This document shows positions 41,247 through 51,742 of a stretch of DNA of 64,000 nt, one piece after another. The notes beneath the pieces are model-generated. The model was not told the origin of the DNA. It was given only the letters and a program-made list of their open reading frames with translations, and did no database searches. The position numbers and the translations under genes were made by a program. The stretch's first letter is position 1; each line of letters opens with the position of its first letter. Origin of the DNA: Neorhizobium alkalisoli (GTDB lineage Bacteria; Pseudomonadota; Alphaproteobacteria; Rhizobiales; Rhizobiaceae); the NCBI RefSeq assembly GCF_002968635.1, contig NZ_PVBN01000005.1, positions 62,001-126,000 on the forward strand, written 5' to 3'.

Positions 41247-42856
41247 CAGAAAAGGCTGCCCTGTTTCGGCGCGTTGCCTGTGGGTTCGGCCTTGGCCGAC
41301 CGCTTCTTCGGCTGGGGGGCAGAGCCTGCGCGCGGGCCGGCAGCCTCGCCTTCCTCGCTCGTGATGGCGGAGATCCGGCCATCGGCAAATTCCAATGACA
41401 ACGCAAGCCCTTCGCCGATCCCGGCAGCCCGAGTGAGTGGTTTGTCATCCTCGCCACGCACCACCGCAAAGCCGCGCTTCAACACGTTCTTATGGGAAAG
41501 CGACTGCAGCACCCGATCCTGCGCCACGATCGCCGAGCGGCTGCGGAGGAGCGTATGCGACATGGCGGTATCCGCATGACGGCCAAGCGAGACCAGATGC
41601 TGATGTTCGCGCGCCAGTTGACCGAGCAGCCGCGGCGGCAGGGCAGACAGCGAAGCGCCCGCTTTCGACAGCCGATTATGCTCTTTCAGCAATTGCCGCT
41701 CCAGACAGCGCTCGCTGCGGGTGAGCCGATCCGCCAGCAATTGCCGCTGCTGGGTAAGCCTGTTGGTGAGCAGATCCAGCCTCAGACCGGCGGAAACGCG
41801 CTCGAAACTGCGCCGTTTGACGACCGTGGTGCGCTCCAGTCCGCGGCCGAGGCCCGCAGCGGCCTCATCGAACCGGCGACGTGGCAAAGCCAGCAACTGG
41901 TCGAGCGAAGGGAGCGCACGAACGAGCGCCCGCACCGATTGCCGCCGGTGATCCATCTGCCGGCTGGCGCAGCCGCGCAGCCGGGCCGTCAGGTTCGCTA
42001 GCTGAGCATCCAGATCGGCCTTCACCGGCACCGCCATTTCAGCCGCACCGGTCGGGGTCGGGGCGCGAACATCGGCCGCATGGTCGATCAGCGTCCAGTC
42101 CGTCTCATGGCCCACGGCGGAAATCAGCGGAATCCGGCTATCGGCCGCCGCGCGAACAACCGCTTCGTCATTGAAGCTCCAGAGATCCTCCAGACTGCCG
42201 CCGCCACGCGCGACGATCAGCACGTCCGGCCGCCTTACAGGTCCGTCCGGCTCGATCGCGTTAAAGCCGCGGATGGCCGCGGCCACCTCGTCACCGGAAC
42301 CCTCGCCCTGCACCTTCACCGGCCAGACAATAACATGCACCGGGAAACGATCCGAAATGCGGTGCAGGATATCGCGGATAACCGCTCCCGTCGGGGACGT
42401 CACGACGCCGATGACATGCGGCAGGAACGGCAAGGGCCGCTTGCGGCTCTGGTCGAACAACCCTTCGGCGCCAAGCCTACGGCGCCGCTCGTCCAGCAGC
42501 GCCATCAGGGCGCCTGCGCCTGCCGGCTCGAGATTCTCGATGACGATCTGGTATTTCGACGAACCAGGGAAGGTGGTGACCTTGCCCGTGGCAATCACCT
42601 CCATGCCCTCCTCCGGGCGGAACTTGATCCGCGGGAAGGTGCCCTTCCAGATCACCGCGTCGATGCGCGCCCGGTCGTCCTTGAGGGAGAAATAGGCATG
42701 TCCCGACGAATGCTGTCCGCGGTATCCGGAAATCTCGCCCCTTACCCGAACATGGTCGAATGCAGTCTCGACTGTGCGCTTGATCGAGCCCGAAAGCTCC
42801 GACACTGAAAATTCGGTCAGGTTCGTCGGCGAATCGTTGGAGATGAGACTGGTCAT
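41246..42856 (-). CDS. xseA: Exodeoxyribonuclease VII large subunit
   Basis: A 536-aa protein: N-terminal OB-fold ([37 protein letters not shown]), the catalytic core [25 protein letters not shown], and [27 protein letters not shown] plus [29 protein letters not shown], followed by a long coiled coil. The C-terminal tail (~50 aa, rich in K, P and A) is variable. With XseB it degrades single-stranded DNA in both directions. The small subunit xseB is not adjacent. It shares ATGA with the quinone reductase gene. Confidence 0.95.
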   Translation of the reverse strand: MTSLISNDSPTNLTEFSVSELSGSIKRTVETAFDHVRVRGEISGYRGQHSSGHAYFSLKDDRARIDAVIWKGTFPRIKFRPEEGMEVIATGKVTTFPGSSKYQIVIENLEPAGAGALMALLDERRRRLGAEGLFDQSRKRPLPFLPHVIGVVTSPTGAVIRDILHRISDRFPVHVIVWPVKVQGEGSGDEVAAAIRGFNAIEPDGPVRRPDVLIVARGGGSLEDLWSFNDEAVVRAAADSRIPLISAVGHETDWTLIDHAADVRAPTPTGAAEMAVPVKADLDAQLANLTARLRGCASRQMDHRRQSVRALVRALPSLDQLLALPRRRFDEAAAGLGRGLERTTVVKRRSFERVSAGLRLDLLTNRLTQQRQLLADRLTRSERCLERQLLKEHNRLSKAGASLSALPPRLLGQLAREHQHLVSLGRHADTAMSHTLLRSRSAIVAQDRVLQSLSHKNVLKRGFAVVRGEDDKPLTRAAGIGEGLALSLEFADGRISAITSEEGEAAGPRAGSAPQPKKRSAKAEPTGNAPKQGSLF

Positions 42857-43160
42857 TTCTTCCTTTTAGAGGATATGCCCGGCAAATTCATCACCGCAGT
42901 CGCCACAGAACCGTGGACGATCAAACCCAAACCAGCGCGCCTCGAAGGCAACTTCCTGCGGCACCTCGGCAACGTCGTTCTCGGTGCGAGGACCTATCAA
43001 CTGCTTGAGGGCGCTCCTTTTCTTTTTTCGCCTCGGCTACATCTTGTCCTGGAGAACGGCCTGCCACTTCCGGACCACACGATATCTCGCGCCTGCGATT
43101 TCCCCGGGGAGCAGAGGAGAGCGACAATGGCAACGAACGACATTCAAGGAGATTTCGCTC
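42857..43160. other. Intergenic region upstream of the spike-base gene
   Basis: These ~300 bp include ORF frames (42875-43453 and 42984-43160, plus) with no recognisable domain. AAGGAG at 43146-43151 is the ribosome binding site of the following gene. No strong hairpin is seen. Confidence 0.4.
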
Positions 43161-43424
43161 ATGCCAGACCGTTTCGCCAATTCCGAAGCCTCTCTTTCCG
43201 GACCAGCCTCGTCCGGCTTTTCCATTTCACCCAGCGACGTCAACGCCCTGCCGGAGACGACGCGGGCGCTCTATATCGGAGCAGGCGGCAGTCTTTCGAT
43301 GCGGATGCTTTCTGGCGAAACCCTGACGCTTTCGAACGTCACATCGGGAAGCCTGCTCCCGCTCCGGGTCACCCATGTCTTTGCAACCGGAACAACGGCA
43401 GGGGCGATCGCCGGGCTGCTCTGA
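43161..43424 (+). CDS. GTA-like spike base protein (RCAP_rcc01079 family)
   Basis: An 87-aa protein with the compact pattern ALPETTRALYIGAGGSLSMRMLSGETLTLSNVTSGSLLPLRVTHVFATGTTAGAIAGL. This matches the head spike base protein of the Rhodobacter gene transfer agent, which forms the base for the cell-binding head fibre. Rhizobial members often sit away from the main GTA cluster, as here. The ATG at 43161 has AAGGAG upstream. A hypothetical protein (43443) follows by 18 bases. Presence suggests, but does not prove, a functional GTA in this genome. Confidence 0.65.
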   Translation: MPDRFANSEASLSGPASSGFSISPSDVNALPETTRALYIGAGGSLSMRMLSGETLTLSNVTSGSLLPLRVTHVFATGTTAGAIAGLL

Positions 43425-43442
43425 CGACGAAGATAGCCTATC

Positions 43443-43760
43443 ATGCAGCCTGAACGTCTGTTGCTTCGCTTCCAGGACCGGCCACAGGCGGTTTCCGTGC
43501 TGAGCGCGATCGGCATTCCCGAGGATGCCATTCCCAACGACGGCACGCTCCATGAAACCACAGGCGAAACAGCCGCATTCGAAGGTGAAGTGGTTGCCCT
43601 GACATCTGCCATGTCGGGCTACCACATCAACCTCGTCTGGAGGGGAGAGGTACCGCACGCATTGAGGCCGCACGTCTTGCCTGATGCGTTCGCAGCCCGA
43701 TTTTCCGATTCTGCTGTGGGTCAAATCGAGCCAATTCCGCCCGAAACAGGGAATTTTTGA
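43443..43760 (+). CDS. Hypothetical protein, 105 aa
   Basis: A 105-aa protein: LLLRFQDRPQAVSVLSAIGIPEDAIPNDGTLHETTGETAAFEGEVVALTSAMSGYHINLVWRG. No membrane segment or signal peptide. I do not recognise a family. It lies 18 bases after the spike base gene on the same strand, so it may belong with it. The start ATG at 43443 follows the previous stop closely. It may be a GTA-associated or phage-tail-like protein, but there is no direct evidence. Confidence 0.5.
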   Translation: MQPERLLLRFQDRPQAVSVLSAIGIPEDAIPNDGTLHETTGETAAFEGEVVALTSAMSGYHINLVWRGEVPHALRPHVLPDAFAARFSDSAVGQIEPIPPETGNF

Positions 43761-43834
43761 ACGGAAGCGGGTAAACATTTCTTAGGAGGTGCTCCATATG
43801 CTTCCGGCAACACAGGGCAAAACGGAGATTCAAG

Positions 43835-44065
43835 GTGCTCTTCTTGACCGCTGCATCGATAGGCATCTGTGCCGGCATCATGCGGTCTGCCTTCTCCATT
43901 GCCTTCGTCGCCTTCCTGATCGTCTTGACTTTCGCGCTCGCGACAATCACCTCGCCCGGCCCAGCATCCTATCTCAATCTGCTGATCGCCATGCTCGGCT
44001 ATAATGCAGGCCTTATCAATTTCCTTGCAGGCTTCCTGATCGTACGGCGTCTGCGTACCGCCTGA
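43835..44065 (+). CDS. Small two-helix membrane protein
   Basis: A 76-aa protein with two membrane segments (SIAFVAFLIVLTFALATITS and YLNLLIAMLGYNAGLINFLAGFLIV) and a short charged C-terminus VRRLRTA. The GTG start at 43835 is preceded by GGAG at a weak spacing. I do not recognise its family; short proteins of this kind are found near exopolysaccharide genes in rhizobia, but no such match can be asserted. It is convergent with the large membrane protein gene. Confidence 0.4.
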   Translation: MLFLTAASIGICAGIMRSAFSIAFVAFLIVLTFALATITSPGPASYLNLLIAMLGYNAGLINFLAGFLIVRRLRTA

Positions 44066-44084
44066 TCCAAGGCCGCTCTTCAGA

Positions 44085-45944
44085 TCAATTGCCTGCCCGC
44101 AGTACCCGATAGAGCTGGAAACCTTCGCTGCTGGTTTCCTCTGCCGGCTGCAGATAGCCCGGCACTTCGCCGCGTGCGAGTCCCGCATAAAGGCCATCTG
44201 CCTTCAGGCGGATCAGGCTCTGCGTCTGTGGGTCCGTCTTGCAAAACGCCACGATCGTCACACCTGCCCCTCTGAGGAAAGCCTCGGCCTCCGCTGGCGG
44301 GGCGAGACCGATATGCAGTTCCGTCAGCATGCCTCTCTGGTTGCGATGGTAGGGGGCAGACAGGACCCTGTGCGGCGTCCAGCGCAGGATTTCCGCTCCG
44401 CTGTTCGACGGGGCGGCGATCACACCGGTGTCGAGTGCATTGAGACCGACCATGTCTGCGGCGCTGCCGCACTCGCCCGTCTCGGCATGGGTCTCTCCCG
44501 GCGGGGAAAGCGCGGAGAAGTCGAAGCCGTCTCTCCAGCCGTTGATCACGATCACGCCACCAAAAGCCCACATGATCGGCACGGAAGCCAAAACCGTGCT
44601 CGCATAACCGAGCGCAAGGCCAATATGTTTTGGTTTGGCTGCCGCACGCTGCCTGAGGTCTGCGATCAACAGCGACAACGGCAGAATGCTCAGCATATTG
44701 GCAAAGAACGCACCGCGCACCTGCAACAACGCCACGCCCCACGAGACGCCGATGAGGGCTGCAAGGATGAAATGGAGTTCGGGCGCTTCACCTCTAAGGC
44801 TGCGGCAGAGACATATCACGATGGCAAAGAAGCCCACCGCGTAGAAGCCGGCCGCGACGCCGGGTTCGGCGGCGATCTCTGCCAGGAACGGCCGCGCCTC
44901 GGTCACGGCCTTCAGCCATAACTCTACAAGCATGGGATCCAGCGATCCGAGCGGATCCCCGAGGCAGGCCGGCGCGACGAGGAAAGCAGCCAGAAGGACA
45001 AGACCGCCGGTTATCGCGATCAACAGCAAGCGCCCGGTTCGCGTGGGCGCTCTCGGCAGGCTCGCCATGAGGAAAAGTGCCGCGCCCCCCAGCGCCGAGA
45101 GCGTATAAAAGCCGAAAGAGAGATTGTCGCAAGTGACGACGCCATAAGAATGTGGCGGCACCGTCAGGAAGAAAAAGGCTGAAATCGACAAGGTCAGAGA
45201 AAGGCCGAAGGCACGCGCGGGACGGGCGAATGCCTCTCCATGCCACAGCCACTGCAGCGCGACGATAATGCAGGCAACGGCCACGAGCGGGGTGGTCTCG
45301 GCACCGATGGCCATGGCCAGGCCGCCAGCGAAGGCCGCAGCCGCATAACTTAGAACCCTCTTGTCCGGATCAACCAGCATGGCGGCGATCCACATCGACA
45401 AGACGAGCTGGACGTTGTGATGATCGAGCGCCCCGGGGGAGAAGCGCACGCAGGTGAAAATGAAAATCGCACCAAGCCCGAGCCCGATATGCATTGCGGG
45501 CGCGCCGCCGAGCCGCCGGCAGGCTAGGCCAAGCGGGAGAAGCAGGAAAGGCATCAGCAGGATCGGCCAGAGCGTCGCCGCCACAGCCTCCGCCTGAGAC
45601 GGCTCCAGAACCAGCGAAAACAGCCTGATCAGCGCCGCGATCGGCAGATCGACCAGACGCGACCAATGCATCAGGGTGCCTTCAGCAAGCCCGAGCCGGT
45701 ATTGCATCAGGTCGAACCAGTTCTGGCCTGCCAGGAAATCGCGCACCTCGACGAGCCGCATGACATCGTCGTTGTCGCGGCCGATATAGTCCTCGCTTCT
45801 TGGAAGAAAGATGAGAAGGCTCATTGCGGCAGTCGTCAGCCAATAAACTGCGACCGAGGGCAACAACCTGGAGAACAACGGCGCGACCAACCGATCCGCC
45901 GCAATTCCACCGGGTCTGTCCGTCGTGTTTTCCGCCATAATCAT
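44085..45944 (-). CDS. Large multi-pass membrane protein (GT-C-like)
   Basis: A 619-aa protein with about ten membrane segments. The first extracytoplasmic loop has IGRDNDDVMRLVEVRDFLAGQNWFDL, and another has FSPGALDHHNVQL, the kind of DD and H-H pattern found in GT-C glycosyltransferases and rhizobial membrane proteins. It probably uses a polyprenyl-phosphate sugar donor to modify an extracytoplasmic glycan. It is divergent from a GT2 (polyprenyl-phosphate sugar synthase-like) gene and GtrA, which would supply and flip that donor. The acceptor is unknown. ATG 45944 or 45938 could start translation. Confidence 0.7.
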   Translation of the reverse strand: MIMAENTTDRPGGIAADRLVAPLFSRLLPSVAVYWLTTAAMSLLIFLPRSEDYIGRDNDDVMRLVEVRDFLAGQNWFDLMQYRLGLAEGTLMHWSRLVDLPIAALIRLFSLVLEPSQAEAVAATLWPILLMPFLLLPLGLACRRLGGAPAMHIGLGLGAIFIFTCVRFSPGALDHHNVQLVLSMWIAAMLVDPDKRVLSYAAAAFAGGLAMAIGAETTPLVAVACIIVALQWLWHGEAFARPARAFGLSLTLSISAFFFLTVPPHSYGVVTCDNLSFGFYTLSALGGAALFLMASLPRAPTRTGRLLLIAITGGLVLLAAFLVAPACLGDPLGSLDPMLVELWLKAVTEARPFLAEIAAEPGVAAGFYAVGFFAIVICLCRSLRGEAPELHFILAALIGVSWGVALLQVRGAFFANMLSILPLSLLIADLRQRAAAKPKHIGLALGYASTVLASVPIMWAFGGVIVINGWRDGFDFSALSPPGETHAETGECGSAADMVGLNALDTGVIAAPSNSGAEILRWTPHRVLSAPYHRNQRGMLTELHIGLAPPAEAEAFLRGAGVTIVAFCKTDPQTQSLIRLKADGLYAGLARGEVPGYLQPAEETSSEGFQLYRVLRAGN

Positions 45945-46061
45945 CCGGGAAGTTTCATCTGTTGAGGTAGCAGAAACCTAGCCTTAACCTTCCCAAGAAA
46001 TAGTAAAGCCAACGGCGCAGGCAGTCCCTGCGTCGGATTTTCCGTGTATCGAGTGAAAATC

Positions 46062-47066
46062 ATGAACGACGCGCTGACAGGCCATCCGGATATTGCCATC
46101 CTGCTGCCCTGCTACAATGAAGCAACGACGATCGCGTCCGTTGTCCGCGGTTTCCGGGAAACGCTTCCGCGTGCGCGCATCTATGTCTACGACAACAACT
46201 CCACCGACGGCACGGCGCTGCAGGCCATGCTCGCCGGCGCAGAGGTGATGCGCGAACGACGGCAGGGCAAGGGTCATGTGGTGCGGCGGATGTTTGCCGA
46301 TATCGAGGCCGATATCTACGTGATGGCCGACGGCGACGGCACCTATGCGCCGCAGGATGCCGAAGAGCTGATCCGCACACTGCTGACGGAACGCGCCGAC
46401 ATGGTGGTCGGCACTCGCCGGGGCGTACATGCCGATGCCGGGCGCCAGGGCCATGCAGTCGGCAACAGGCTGTTCAATCTCCTCTACCGGACGATCTTCG
46501 GATCCGACTTCACCGACATCTTTTCCGGCTACCGTGCCTTCTCGCGGCGGTTCGTCAAAAGCTTCCCCGCCGTTTCCGGGGGCTTCGAAATCGAGACCGA
46601 GATGTCGGTTCATGCCTCCCGGCTCAAGTTGCCGGTCTGCGAGATCGAACTCGATTATGGTCGGCGTCCTGAAGGCTCGCATTCCAAGCTTTCGACATTC
46701 GGAGACGGCTTCAGAATTCTCTGGATGTTTGCCATGCTGATGAAGGAGACGCGGCCATTCGCTTTCTTCGGCATCATCAGTAGCGCCTTCATGGCGGCGA
46801 GCATGATCTTCATGGCGCCTGTACTCATCGCCTATTTTCAGACCGGCCTCGTCGAGCGGATGCCCACCTGGGTTTTCTCCCTGGTGCTGATGCTGATGTC
46901 CTTGTTGATATTTACCGCAGCACTGATCCTCGATTCTGTCTCGCGGGCCCGCGCTGAACAGCTTCGCATCCAGTACATCAACCTGCCACAACGCGGGATC
47001 TCGTCTGAGCCGCAGCCGAAAACGCTTTCCGATACACGCACCAGAACCGACAAGAGTGCGGCATGA
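46062..47066 (+). CDS. Polyprenyl-phosphate sugar synthase-like glycosyltransferase (GT2)
   Basis: A 334-aa protein: IAILLPCYNEATTIASVVRGFRETLPRARIYVYDNNSTDGT at the N-terminus, then MADGDGTYAPQDAEEL with the D-x-D metal motif, and GNRLFNLLYRTIFGSDFTDIFSGYRAF. Two C-terminal membrane helices (FGIISSAFMAASMIFMAPVLIAYF and TWVFSLVLMLMSLLIFTAALIL) resemble DPM/GtrB-type proteins. It most likely transfers a sugar to undecaprenyl phosphate. It is coupled to gtrA by ATGA. An upstream ATG at 46044 is less likely. Confidence 0.85.
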   Translation: MNDALTGHPDIAILLPCYNEATTIASVVRGFRETLPRARIYVYDNNSTDGTALQAMLAGAEVMRERRQGKGHVVRRMFADIEADIYVMADGDGTYAPQDAEELIRTLLTERADMVVGTRRGVHADAGRQGHAVGNRLFNLLYRTIFGSDFTDIFSGYRAFSRRFVKSFPAVSGGFEIETEMSVHASRLKLPVCEIELDYGRRPEGSHSKLSTFGDGFRILWMFAMLMKETRPFAFFGIISSAFMAASMIFMAPVLIAYFQTGLVERMPTWVFSLVLMLMSLLIFTAALILDSVSRARAEQLRIQYINLPQRGISSEPQPKTLSDTRTRTDKSAA

Positions 47067-47437
47067 AACGGCTCTTCTGGTTCGTGGTTGCCGGCGGCAG
47101 CGGGTTTCTCGTGGATGCCGCCCTTACCCAGGTCCTCATCACCGTCCTCGGGCTCAGCCCCTTTGCTGCCCGCGTTCCGGCAATCATGGCGGCCATGGCC
47201 TGGACCTGGTTCATCAACCGCAACCGCACGTTCGGCCGCTCCCGCCATTCACTGGCAGTCGAAGGCTTCCGTTACTGGGCGGTCGGGATCACTTCGGCGC
47301 TTCTCAACTACGCCGTCTATTCCCTGCTGCTCTATCGTGTACCCTTCCTGCAGCCCGTGGTGGCGATCGTTTTTGCATCGCTCGCCGCCATGCTCTACAG
47401 CTTTTTCGGCTATTCGCGCTTCGTCTTCCGCCAATAG
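47063..47437 (+). CDS. GtrA family flippase-like protein
   Basis: A 124-aa protein with four membrane segments: FWFVVAGGSGFLVDAALTQVLITVLG, AARVPAIMAAMAWTWFINRNRTF (the conserved FxxNRxxTF-like element), FRYWAVGITSALLNYAVYSLLLY and VAIVFASLAAMLYSFFGYSRFVF. This is the GtrA pattern; GtrA flips the lipid-linked sugar made by the adjoining GT2 protein. Translation starts in the stop of that gene (ATGA). Confidence 0.9.
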   Translation: MKRLFWFVVAGGSGFLVDAALTQVLITVLGLSPFAARVPAIMAAMAWTWFINRNRTFGRSRHSLAVEGFRYWAVGITSALLNYAVYSLLLYRVPFLQPVVAIVFASLAAMLYSFFGYSRFVFRQ

Positions 47438-47443
47438 TCGGCC

Positions 47444-48430
47444 TCAGATCTTTTCCCAGCTGTCGTGCTCACTCGCGCGGTAGATAGCATCGATAAAACG
47501 CTGGTTCAGGAGCGAGTTTTCGAGCGTCACCACCTCAGCCGGCTCACCCTTGACGGCACGCGCGAACGCTTCCGCCTGCCGGCGATACTGGCGGCTGTCC
47601 TGGAAACGGAAAATCTGGGAAACATTGTGCTTCTGATTGGTGAGTTCAATCTCTTCCGCGCCCCAGCGATCGGCGTTGAAGGGGGACTTCACCTCGATAT
47701 AACCGTCCGTTCCATGGAAAACCATGACCTGGCGCCCGGCCATCTGGGTCGCGATATAGAAAGTCATTTCGAACGAGCCGAAGTCGGCCTTGACGCTCGA
47801 ATAGATGTCGGTGCCGAACTCCGGATCCCGTCTCGTCACGGCCTGCACACGCGCAGGCTCGGCGCCCGTCACGAAGCGGGTCGTGATGGTCGGGTAAACG
47901 CCGATATCCGGCAGAGCTCCACCGCCGAGTTCGGGAATGTTGCGCATGTTGGAAGGGTCGCGGTTGAAATAGGTGAAGGCGCCCTGCACCTGCCTCAACT
48001 CGCCGATCGCTTGATCCTTGAGAAGCTCGCGCACCTTCAGCCAGACCGGCGCATAGGTCACCATGAAGGCTTCCGCGATCAGCACGTTGTGACGGTCGCG
48101 CGCCGCAATCAGCTTTTCGATCTCGCTTGCCTTGAGCGCAATCGGCTTTTCACAGAGCACGTGCTTGCCGGCTTCCGCAGCCTTCAGCGACCATTCCACA
48201 TGCTGGCTCGTCGGCAGCGGGATATAGACTGCATCGATGACATCAGAGGCCAGCATTTCCTCATAGGAACCAAAGGCATGCGGGGCGCCGAAGCGGTCGG
48301 CCATAGCGCGGGCCTTGACGAGATCGCGGCTGGCAATCGCAGTCACAACACAGTTTTCGGCGTCCTGAATAGCCGGCACCACCAGTTCGCGACCGATCCT
48401 CGCGGTCGACAGGATTCCAAAGCACAGCAT
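47444..48430 (-). CDS. Gfo/Idh/MocA family oxidoreductase
   Basis: A 328-aa protein: [35 protein letters not shown] (dinucleotide-binding), [41 protein letters not shown] (EKP motif), and [22 protein letters not shown]. It is an NAD(P)-dependent sugar or inositol dehydrogenase; the substrate is unknown. I prefer the ATG at 48430 because GGAGG is 5 bases upstream; an upstream ATG at 48445 precedes that site. It is convergent with gtrA and divergent from the aldo-keto reductase gene. Confidence 0.85.
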   Translation of the reverse strand: MLCFGILSTARIGRELVVPAIQDAENCVVTAIASRDLVKARAMADRFGAPHAFGSYEEMLASDVIDAVYIPLPTSQHVEWSLKAAEAGKHVLCEKPIALKASEIEKLIAARDRHNVLIAEAFMVTYAPVWLKVRELLKDQAIGELRQVQGAFTYFNRDPSNMRNIPELGGGALPDIGVYPTITTRFVTGAEPARVQAVTRRDPEFGTDIYSSVKADFGSFEMTFYIATQMAGRQVMVFHGTDGYIEVKSPFNADRWGAEEIELTNQKHNVSQIFRFQDSRQYRRQAEAFARAVKGEPAEVVTLENSLLNQRFIDAIYRASEHDSWEKI

Positions 48431-48624
48431 AGGGCCCTCCATCACACATTGCGGGGCCGCACCATATTAAGCCGCTCCGAGAGGCGCAATGGACGCAAGA
48501 GTCGCTCGCGCTTGAAAAAGTGATCGGACGCTCGAAATAGAAGCTGGTCGGCGGCGGAACATCCGTTAATCTCGGGTTCCTTTCCTACACCTATCCGCTC
48601 ATCTAGAAATTTTGGAGAAATGTC

Positions 48625-49575
48625 ATGGAGCTGCGCGCACTCGGCCGGACGGGCCTTTCCATTTCCCCTGTCGTTTTCGGAGGCAACGTGTTCGGCTGGA
48701 CAGCGGACGAGAAAACCTCCTTCGATATGCTCGACCTCTTTTTCGACGGGGGGTTCAACACGATCGACACCGCCGATGCCTACAGCCGCTGGGTCCCCGG
48801 CCATCAGGGCGGAGAGTCGGAGGCGATCATCGGCAGATGGCTGAAGAAAAGCGGGCGCTCGCGCGACAAGGCGATCATCGTCACCAAGGTTGGCTCGGAC
48901 ATGGGTCAGGGAAAGAGAGACCTCTCGGCCAAGTGGATCCTCGAAGAAGCCGACAATTCGCTACGCCGCCTGCAGACGGATTATATCGACCTCTATCTCG
49001 CCCATTGGCCCGATGAGACTACCTCTCATGAGGAAACGCTCGGCGCCTTCGCGAAGCTCAAGGAACAGGGCAAGATCCGCGCGATCGGCTGCTCTAACTA
49101 CGACGCCAAGATGATGCAGGATTCTTTCGACGTTGCCGGAAAATCCGGCCTACCCCGCTACGATGTGCTCCAACCGGAATATAACCTCTATACCCGGAAC
49201 ACCTTCGAAGGACCGCTTGCCGACCTCTGCATCCGGGAGGATATCGGCGTCATCAACTATTTCGGCCTCGCCTCGGGCTTCCTGACCGGCAAATACCGCG
49301 ATAAGTCGGATGCGGAAGGCAAGGCCCGCGGCGGCCGCGCGCTTACCTATCTCAACGACAAGGGCTACCGCATCCTTGCCGCTCTCGATGAGGTGGCCGT
49401 CGAGACCAATACCGAACATGCCTCGATCGCGCTTGCCTGGCTCATTCAGCGGCCGGGCGTCACCGCACCGATCGCCAGCGCCACCAGTGTCGATCAACTC
49501 GACGCGATCATTGCCGCCGGCAATCTCAAGCTTTCCGACGACCAGATGAAACTGCTCAACGAAGCAGGCGCCTGA
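48625..49575 (+). CDS. Aldo/keto reductase (first copy)
   Basis: A 316-aa AKR: GGFNTIDTADAYSRWVPGHQGGESE (Asp/Tyr of the catalytic tetrad), KAIIVTKVG (Lys), and DYIDLYLAHWPD (His). The C-terminal ASATSVDQLDAIIAAGNLKLS is the NADP(H) site. It reduces aldehydes or ketones with NADPH. GGAGAAAT precedes ATG 48625. The next AKR gene follows 51 bases later, so both are likely on one transcript; they are paralogues with low identity, not a recent duplication. Confidence 0.9.
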   Translation: MELRALGRTGLSISPVVFGGNVFGWTADEKTSFDMLDLFFDGGFNTIDTADAYSRWVPGHQGGESEAIIGRWLKKSGRSRDKAIIVTKVGSDMGQGKRDLSAKWILEEADNSLRRLQTDYIDLYLAHWPDETTSHEETLGAFAKLKEQGKIRAIGCSNYDAKMMQDSFDVAGKSGLPRYDVLQPEYNLYTRNTFEGPLADLCIREDIGVINYFGLASGFLTGKYRDKSDAEGKARGGRALTYLNDKGYRILAALDEVAVETNTEHASIALAWLIQRPGVTAPIASATSVDQLDAIIAAGNLKLSDDQMKLLNEAGA

Positions 49576-50625
<1,050 letters not shown>

Positions 50626-50683
50626 TAGCGCCCGTCTGGACTGGCTTTGACTCCGCGCTATACTTCTTTCAGGAGGTACGGAC

Positions 50684-51043
50684 ATGTCGGAAGAACAGGC
50701 AGTCCAGGCGGTCGTCCATCTTTATGTTGACGGGATGACGTTTGCCCATGAAGGGGCACTTCGCAAGGCTTTCCACCCGAAGGCCTGCATCATCGGCAAT
50801 TACGAAGGCACCGTCGAATGGTTGTCGCTTGACGACTTTATCGCTGCGATTGCCTCGGAAGGCGCCGCGCCCGCCGATACCCAGCCCCTCATCCAGATCG
50901 AGGCGCTCGACGTTACCGGCGACGCCGCGACCGTGAAAGTGGTCGACGAGTTCGCCGGCATGCGCTTTTCCGACTATCTCTCACTCCTGAAGATCGACGG
51001 ACGCTGGATGATCGTCAACAAGCTTTACTACCTACATTCCTGA
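50684..51043 (+). CDS. NTF2-like (SnoaL/lumazine-binding) protein
   Basis: A 119-aa protein of the putative lumazine-binding/NTF2 fold: VVHLYVDGMTFAHEGALRKAFHPKACIIGNYEG, and VKVVDEFAGMRFSDYLSLLKIDGRWMIVNKLYY. No catalytic residues can be named with confidence; such proteins often bind small molecules or act as isomerases. AGGAGG precedes ATG 50684. It may be in the same transcript as the aldo-keto reductases and is convergent with the next gene. Confidence 0.75.
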   Translation: MSEEQAVQAVVHLYVDGMTFAHEGALRKAFHPKACIIGNYEGTVEWLSLDDFIAAIASEGAAPADTQPLIQIEALDVTGDAATVKVVDEFAGMRFSDYLSLLKIDGRWMIVNKLYYLHS

Positions 51044-51054
51044 CGGCCTGCGGA

Positions 51055-51672
51055 TTATCGTTTCAGCTCGGGAAAGCCTGCATAGGCTTCGGAATGGTCA
51101 CCCTCGTTGTTGGCCATGCCGATCTTGGTGAGCACGCCGCGCGGCTCGGCAAAGCTGCGGATACGGCGCGCCGGCTTTTCGTGCCACTGGATGTTCATCG
51201 CCCAGAGCTTCGGAAAGACCATGATCGACGAATAAGGCAGGTGATCGTGTATCCACCAGGCGAGCTTCTGCCAATCGCCCTCCCGCTCGTAGTTATCAAT
51301 CAGCCAAGACACCACGACACAGGCCGTGGCGCCCATGAAGCCCTTGGCGTCACGCCGGTCCCAGATATGGTCTGCCGCCGTGTTGGCGTTGGATGAGCAG
51401 TTAAGGTTGTTTCGGTTGCCAAATTCGTTGACCTCGGCCGACCGGTAACCGGAGCGCAGGTGCAGCCTGCCGAATGTCGCCTGGAGCGGCTCCAGCAGTT
51501 CTTCGCAAAGATGACGGCCGGCCTCTATCGCCAGATCCGGATCTTCCGGAATGTTAGGAATGCCGTAGAAGTTGGCGATCTCGGAAAACAGGAAATCGCG
51601 AAAGAAGAAATTCTTTGACAACCTGACGCGGCCGAGTTCCTCCAGCCCCTTCATCGATCCTGGTACGCGCAT
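51055..51672 (-). CDS. Peptidase M15-like protein, hypothetical
   Basis: A 205-aa protein: LHLRSGYRSAEVNEFG followed by TAADHIWD resembles the D-Ala-D-Ala carboxypeptidase (M15) metal site, where SGYRS and a His-x(6)-D pattern occur, but the spacing is unusual and the second motif is incomplete. The protein has no signal peptide, which is odd for a peptidoglycan enzyme. ATG 51672 has GGAGGGAC upstream. I call it M15-like with low certainty. It is upstream of pheT in the reverse direction but not clearly coupled. Confidence 0.45.
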   Translation of the reverse strand: MRVPGSMKGLEELGRVRLSKNFFFRDFLFSEIANFYGIPNIPEDPDLAIEAGRHLCEELLEPLQATFGRLHLRSGYRSAEVNEFGNRNNLNCSSNANTAADHIWDRRDAKGFMGATACVVVSWLIDNYEREGDWQKLAWWIHDHLPYSSIMVFPKLWAMNIQWHEKPARRIRSFAEPRGVLTKIGMANNEGDHSEAYAGFPELKR

Positions 51673-51742
51673 CGTCCCTCCAGCAAAAAGCCTGCTCCCG
51701 AAGGAACAGGCTATCTTTCAAGAGTGATTCAGACCACCCGTT

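Noticed and set aside
42875-43453. 192-aa frame that overlaps the spike-base gene
   Set aside because: It has no domain, and its frame conflicts with the spike-base protein, which has a ribosome binding site and recognisable family pattern.
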